DNA of 39,190 nt, from contig CAZMAF010000008.1 of assembly GCA_964564225.1 (NCBI GenBank), forward strand, positions 1-39,190, read 5' to 3'. The stretch comes from RGIG1993 sp964564225 (lineage in GTDB: Bacteria; Bacillota; Clostridia; Oscillospirales; CAG-272). Below are positions 38,727 through 39,190 of this stretch, piece by piece (positions within the stretch are counted from its first letter, which is position 1; each line of letters starts with the position of its first letter). The position numbers and the translations under genes are program-made. Below the pieces are notes generated by a model. It saw nothing but the letters and a program-made list of their open reading frames with translations, searched no databases and was not told the DNA's origin.

Positions 38727-39190
38727 TTATTTCTTTTTGAAAATGACGGCAACGGTGGCGATGGCGAGCGGAATAGCGGCGAGGAGGGGGAGCATTGTGC
38801 GGAGTTTTTTGTCATCTTTACCCACATAAACGTATGCAGGATCGTTCGGGCCGATGTCGGAAATAGTGCGGAAGGGAGGCGTCTTGTCGCCTTCGTTGCT
38901 TTCCTCTTTTTTCTTTTTGCGGATAGCTGCGGCACGGCGGAGCATATCGCGGTAACGGTTTCTCGTGGTTTCGTCCTGCTTTAAAGTGATGGTGGGCTTT
39001 TCTTCTTCGCTTTCCTCAACGATGGGGGCTTCCTCAACGATGGGGGCTTCCTCAACGACGGGTGCTTCCTCAACGACGGGGGCTTCCTCAACGACGGGTG
39101 CTTCCTCAACGACGGGTGCTTCCTCAACGACGGGGGCTTCCTCAACGACGGGGGCTTCCTCAACGACGGGGGCTTCCTCAACGACGGGGG
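38727..39190 (-). CDS. Repeat-containing membrane-anchored protein, 5' end outside window
   Basis: The minus-strand frame is open from the window end to the stop at 38727. The visible N-side is an EEAPVV-type repeat tract (9 full copies plus a partial), followed by EESEEEKPTITLKQDE, a basic stretch (RYRDMLRRAAAIRKKKKEE), a short segment with DPAYVYVGKDDKKL, and a C-terminal helix LLAAIPLAIATVAVIFKKK. The hydrophobic end with a positive tail looks like a membrane anchor, but there is no LPxTG motif. An acidic, proline-rich repeat is common in spacer regions. Function unknown; the start is not in the window. Confidence 0.75.
   Translation of the reverse strand, partial: PVVEEAPVVEEAPVVEEAPVVEEAPVVEEAPVVEEAPVVEEAPVVEEAPIVEEAPIVEESEEEKPTITLKQDETTRNRYRDMLRRAAAIRKKKKEESNEGDKTPPFRTISDIGPNDPAYVYVGKDDKKLRTMLPLLAAIPLAIATVAVIFKKK
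39018..39190. repeat. 18-bp coding tandem repeat (EEAPVV)
   Basis: Nine complete units of aacgacgggggcttcctc type (39018-39179) and one partial unit at the window end. They differ only at one or two positions (aacgat or aacgac; ggg or ggt). Each codes for EEAPVV or EEAPIV on the minus strand. The tract continues out of the window. Confidence 0.93.

Noticed and set aside
39018..39190. Regular 18-bp repeats that could suggest a CRISPR array
   Set aside because: There are no spacers; units abut and encode EEAPVV in a long open frame, so this is a coding repeat.
1..39190. tRNA, rRNA or transposase genes
   Set aside because: I looked for tRNA-like cloverleaf arms, rRNA stretches and DDE or HUH transposase motifs and saw none.
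38727..39190. LPxTG sortase anchor in the last gene
   Set aside because: The C-terminus has a helix and a positive tail but no LPxTG-like motif before it.

Overview
The window looks like chromosome from an uncultured, spore-forming Clostridia, probably a gut Oscillospirales- or Christensenellales-type organism. The reasons are a complete cotJA-cotJB-cotJC spore-coat operon, Clostridia-typical families (DUF5685 with a Cys-tailed DnaJ protein, DUF4830, DUF4173, BspA-type leucine-rich repeats), sigma-A promoters close to TTGACA-17-TATAAT, strong AGGAGG ribosome sites and moderate GC. Two runs of exactly 100 N, each sitting inside a repeat, suggest a draft or metagenome assembly. The taxonomic placement is inference.

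Layout. 1-1961 (minus): a membrane protein cut by the window edge, a DnaJ-domain protein and a DUF5685 protein. 2005-3600 (plus): an orphan RiPP-like cassette of an HprK-like kinase, a PqqD-like carrier and an S26/SipW-like protease. 3619-6460 (plus): nicotinate phosphoribosyltransferase, an RlmA-type rRNA methyltransferase and xanthine phosphoribosyltransferase, tightly coupled. 6460-8331: gene remnants (an HTH-like tail, the C-terminus of a DUF4173 protein, a frameshifted leucine-rich-repeat protein) around an intact DUF4830 gene. 8380-13928 (plus): two CobW/COG0523 GTPases, one with a long His-rich repeat tract and one fused to a DUF1980/YcgQ-like domain, then topoisomerase III, a small unknown protein and a HAD phosphatase.

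14141-22666 (plus): a complete Opp-type peptide ABC transporter, oppA-B-C-D-F plus a 66-residue membrane protein. It is the most unusual host locus here. The OppC permease carries an RCC1-like beta-propeller of about 290 residues in its first external loop, and the OppF ATPase carries about 190 extra, mostly helical residues between Walker A and the Q-loop. Both reading frames are uninterrupted. 22668-23810 (minus) is cotJABC, and 24148-25521 (plus) is a cytosolic alpha/alpha-barrel glycosidase.

25833-38636: a phage-derived island. A divergent regulatory region has an ImmR-like repressor and ImmA-like protease on the left, a small regulator on the right, and three 15-bp operators over two consensus promoters. 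Beyond a membrane protein and a repeat/terminator cluster lies a compact packaging and capsid module: small and large terminase, portal, scaffold candidate, major capsid protein, head-tail candidate, a large propeller-like protein with a leucine-rich-repeat insertion, a class-3 lipase and an XhlA/holin-like protein. All frames are open, but I see no integrase, replication gene, tape measure or endolysin. It may be a domesticated capsid island, a satellite or GTA-like element, or a decayed podovirus-like prophage. 38670-39190 (minus) returns to a host-like surface or membrane protein with an 18-bp coding tandem repeat, cut by the window end.
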